A stretch of 6,085 nt of DNA, from positions 1-6,085 of the forward strand of contig JASHUH010000037.1 of assembly GCA_030040115.1 (NCBI GenBank). The letters are read 5' to 3'. Source of the DNA: Acidobacteriaceae bacterium. GTDB taxonomy: Bacteria; Acidobacteriota; Terriglobia; Terriglobales; Acidobacteriaceae. The notes under the pieces were generated by a model that was not told the origin of the DNA, did not search any database, and saw only the letters and a program-made list of their open reading frames with translations. The translations under genes and the position numbers were made by a program. Positions 5,603-6,085 of this stretch are shown here, one piece after another (positions within the stretch are counted from its first letter, which is position 1; every line of letters starts with the position of its first letter).

Positions 5603-5919
5603 TTTGTTCCCCCGGGTCGAAACAGGTAATCGCTGTCGCCTTCCTCAAACAGTTCGGGCGGGAGATCCTCGTAGAAATCGTCCGCAATGTAGGTAATTCC
5701 AGGCAGATTTTTTCCAAATGGCAGCGGCTCCGGCTCAACACTCTCTTCCGGCTTCGAAATGGGAACCAGTTTCGCCGTCGGTTTGCCGCCCTTGACGATG
5801 ACGATCTCGTCTCCCTTCGCCGCGCGCTCGACGAGACTGGAAAGCTGTGTCTTCGCCTCGTAGAGATTGAACTGGACCGGCTTGGAGGAGTCTTTCGCGG
5901 GCTTGGGATTCGCGGCCAT
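5599..5919 (-). CDS. Phd/YefM-family antitoxin, partner of the PIN toxin
   Basis: This is a 106-residue protein from the ATG at 5919. The core FNLYEAKTQLSSLVERAAKG (17-36) followed by DEIVIVKGGKPTAKLVPI is the Phd/YefM dimerisation and DNA-binding fold. The C-terminal half is rich in acidic and proline residues (ITYIADDFYEDLPPELFEEG), as in the toxin-wrapping tail of such antitoxins. It overlaps the toxin start by 4 bp (GTGA), a standard arrangement for coupled translation. These antitoxins normally repress their own promoter together with the toxin. An in-frame TTG at 5940 would add seven residues; neither start has a good ribosome-binding site. The gene is intact while its toxin is broken, so it may now serve only as a repressor or as protection against a related toxin. 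Its promoter must lie beside or inside the tRNA-like sequence just upstream. Confidence 0.88.
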   Translation of the reverse strand: MAANPKPAKDSSKPVQFNLYEAKTQLSSLVERAAKGDEIVIVKGGKPTAKLVPISKPEESVEPEPLPFGKNLPGITYIADDFYEDLPPELFEEGDSDYLFRPGGTK

Positions 5920-5951
5920 GACTGACTGGGACGGCCCCAACGTTGTTGTTT

Positions 5952-6028
5952 ACACGTGAAGCTCAAATGGATTGAGCATCGGCGTCCGAAGCCGAAGGCT
6001 GTGGGTTCGAGCCCCATCACGCGCTCCA
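5952..6028 (+). tRNA. tRNA-Arg(CCG)-like sequence, probably degenerate
   Basis: The 77 bases fold as a full cloverleaf. The D-stem is GCTC/GAGC, the anticodon stem TCGGC/GCCGA, and the loop GTCCGAA has anticodon CCG at 5986-5988 (reads CGG, Arg). The variable loop has five bases, the T-arm is GTGGG-TTCGAGC-CCCAT, and a discriminator T is followed by an encoded CCA (6026-6028). The 3' half is clean except for a G at position 32, normally a pyrimidine. The 5' half is abnormal: the acceptor strand ACACGTG faces CACGCGC with two A-C mismatches (positions 1 and 3), position 8 is A instead of the nearly invariant T, and position 21 is T instead of A. This pattern suggests a decayed copy or an old attachment-site remnant rather than a working tRNA. 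It lies 32 bp upstream of the antitoxin start, on the opposite strand. Confidence 0.6.
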
Positions 6029-6045
6029 GGTTTGCATTTGTGAAG

Positions 6046-6085
6046 GCCGGGTTAGTTCAACGGTTACGTCGCGGAATGACGCACA
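6046..6085 (+). other. Second tRNA-like 5' half, cut by the window edge
   Basis: GCCGGGT followed by TA and GTTCAACGGTTA looks like an acceptor strand, positions 8-9 and the start of a D-arm with the G18-G19 pair. The 3' side of the D-stem should then read GAAC but reads CGTC, so it does not close. A short stem CGTC/GACG follows (6067-6070 and 6078-6081), whose loop has no T at position 33. The rest lies outside the window. It could be another decayed tRNA or a chance likeness. Confidence 0.25.

Noticed and set aside
5603..6020. Minus-strand frame upstream of the toxin continuing to 6020, starting MMGLEPTAFGFGR
   Set aside because: The first residues are the well-known false peptide produced by reading a tRNA gene backwards, and the rest is out of frame with the clear antitoxin; only its end at 5208-5408 is real, as part of the toxin.

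Overview
The window most likely comes from an acidobacterium. This rests on the left-hand gene, which encodes a large TonB-dependent receptor of the Oar type (signal peptide, carboxypeptidase-regulatory-like domain, plug, then barrel), a group strongly expanded in Acidobacteriota. The moderately high G+C and the secreted NodB-type deacetylase, in a form I associate with that phylum, fit as well. The assignment is an inference from protein family type, not from a marker gene.

Layout, left to right. (1) Positions 1-1748, minus strand: the N-terminal 582 residues of the receptor. The frame is open all the way to the left edge, so the gene continues outside the window. (2) Positions 1749-2475: a 727-bp gene-free stretch upstream of the receptor. 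It holds a strong ribosome-binding site, a sigma70-like promoter candidate about 490 bp upstream of the start codon, and two copies of an 18-bp dyad matching at 15 of 18 positions, which look like operators. (3) Positions 2476-3519, minus: an exported polysaccharide-deacetylase-like enzyme with all main NodB motifs. Just upstream on the same strand lie about 37 codons that look like the detached C-terminal end of another outer-membrane receptor, cut off where the ispD region begins. (4) Positions 3686-4387 and 4532-5146, plus: ispD and ispF, two steps of the non-mevalonate (MEP) isoprenoid pathway. They are separate genes with a 144-bp gap. IspF carries an unusual C-terminal extension of about 45 residues and a shortened loop. 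(5) Positions 5208-5919, minus: a Phd/YefM-type antitoxin and a VapC/PIN toxin overlapping by 4 bp. The toxin is frameshifted by an exact 11-bp tandem duplication, and removing one copy restores a normal 127-residue PIN protein. (6) Positions 5952-6028, plus: a tRNA-Arg(CCG)-shaped sequence with a well-preserved 3' half but several abnormal bases, mostly in the 5' half. It is followed by a second tRNA-like 5' half that runs off the edge.

The core of the window is housekeeping (ispD, ispF). It is flanked by envelope functions on the left and by a decaying toxin-antitoxin/tRNA junction on the right, which looks like the edge of an accessory region. I found no CRISPR array, transposase or phage gene and no clearly new multi-gene system. 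The most distinctive observations are the 11-bp duplication in the toxin, the paired 18-bp sites in the receptor leader, the orphan receptor tail and the unusual IspF.
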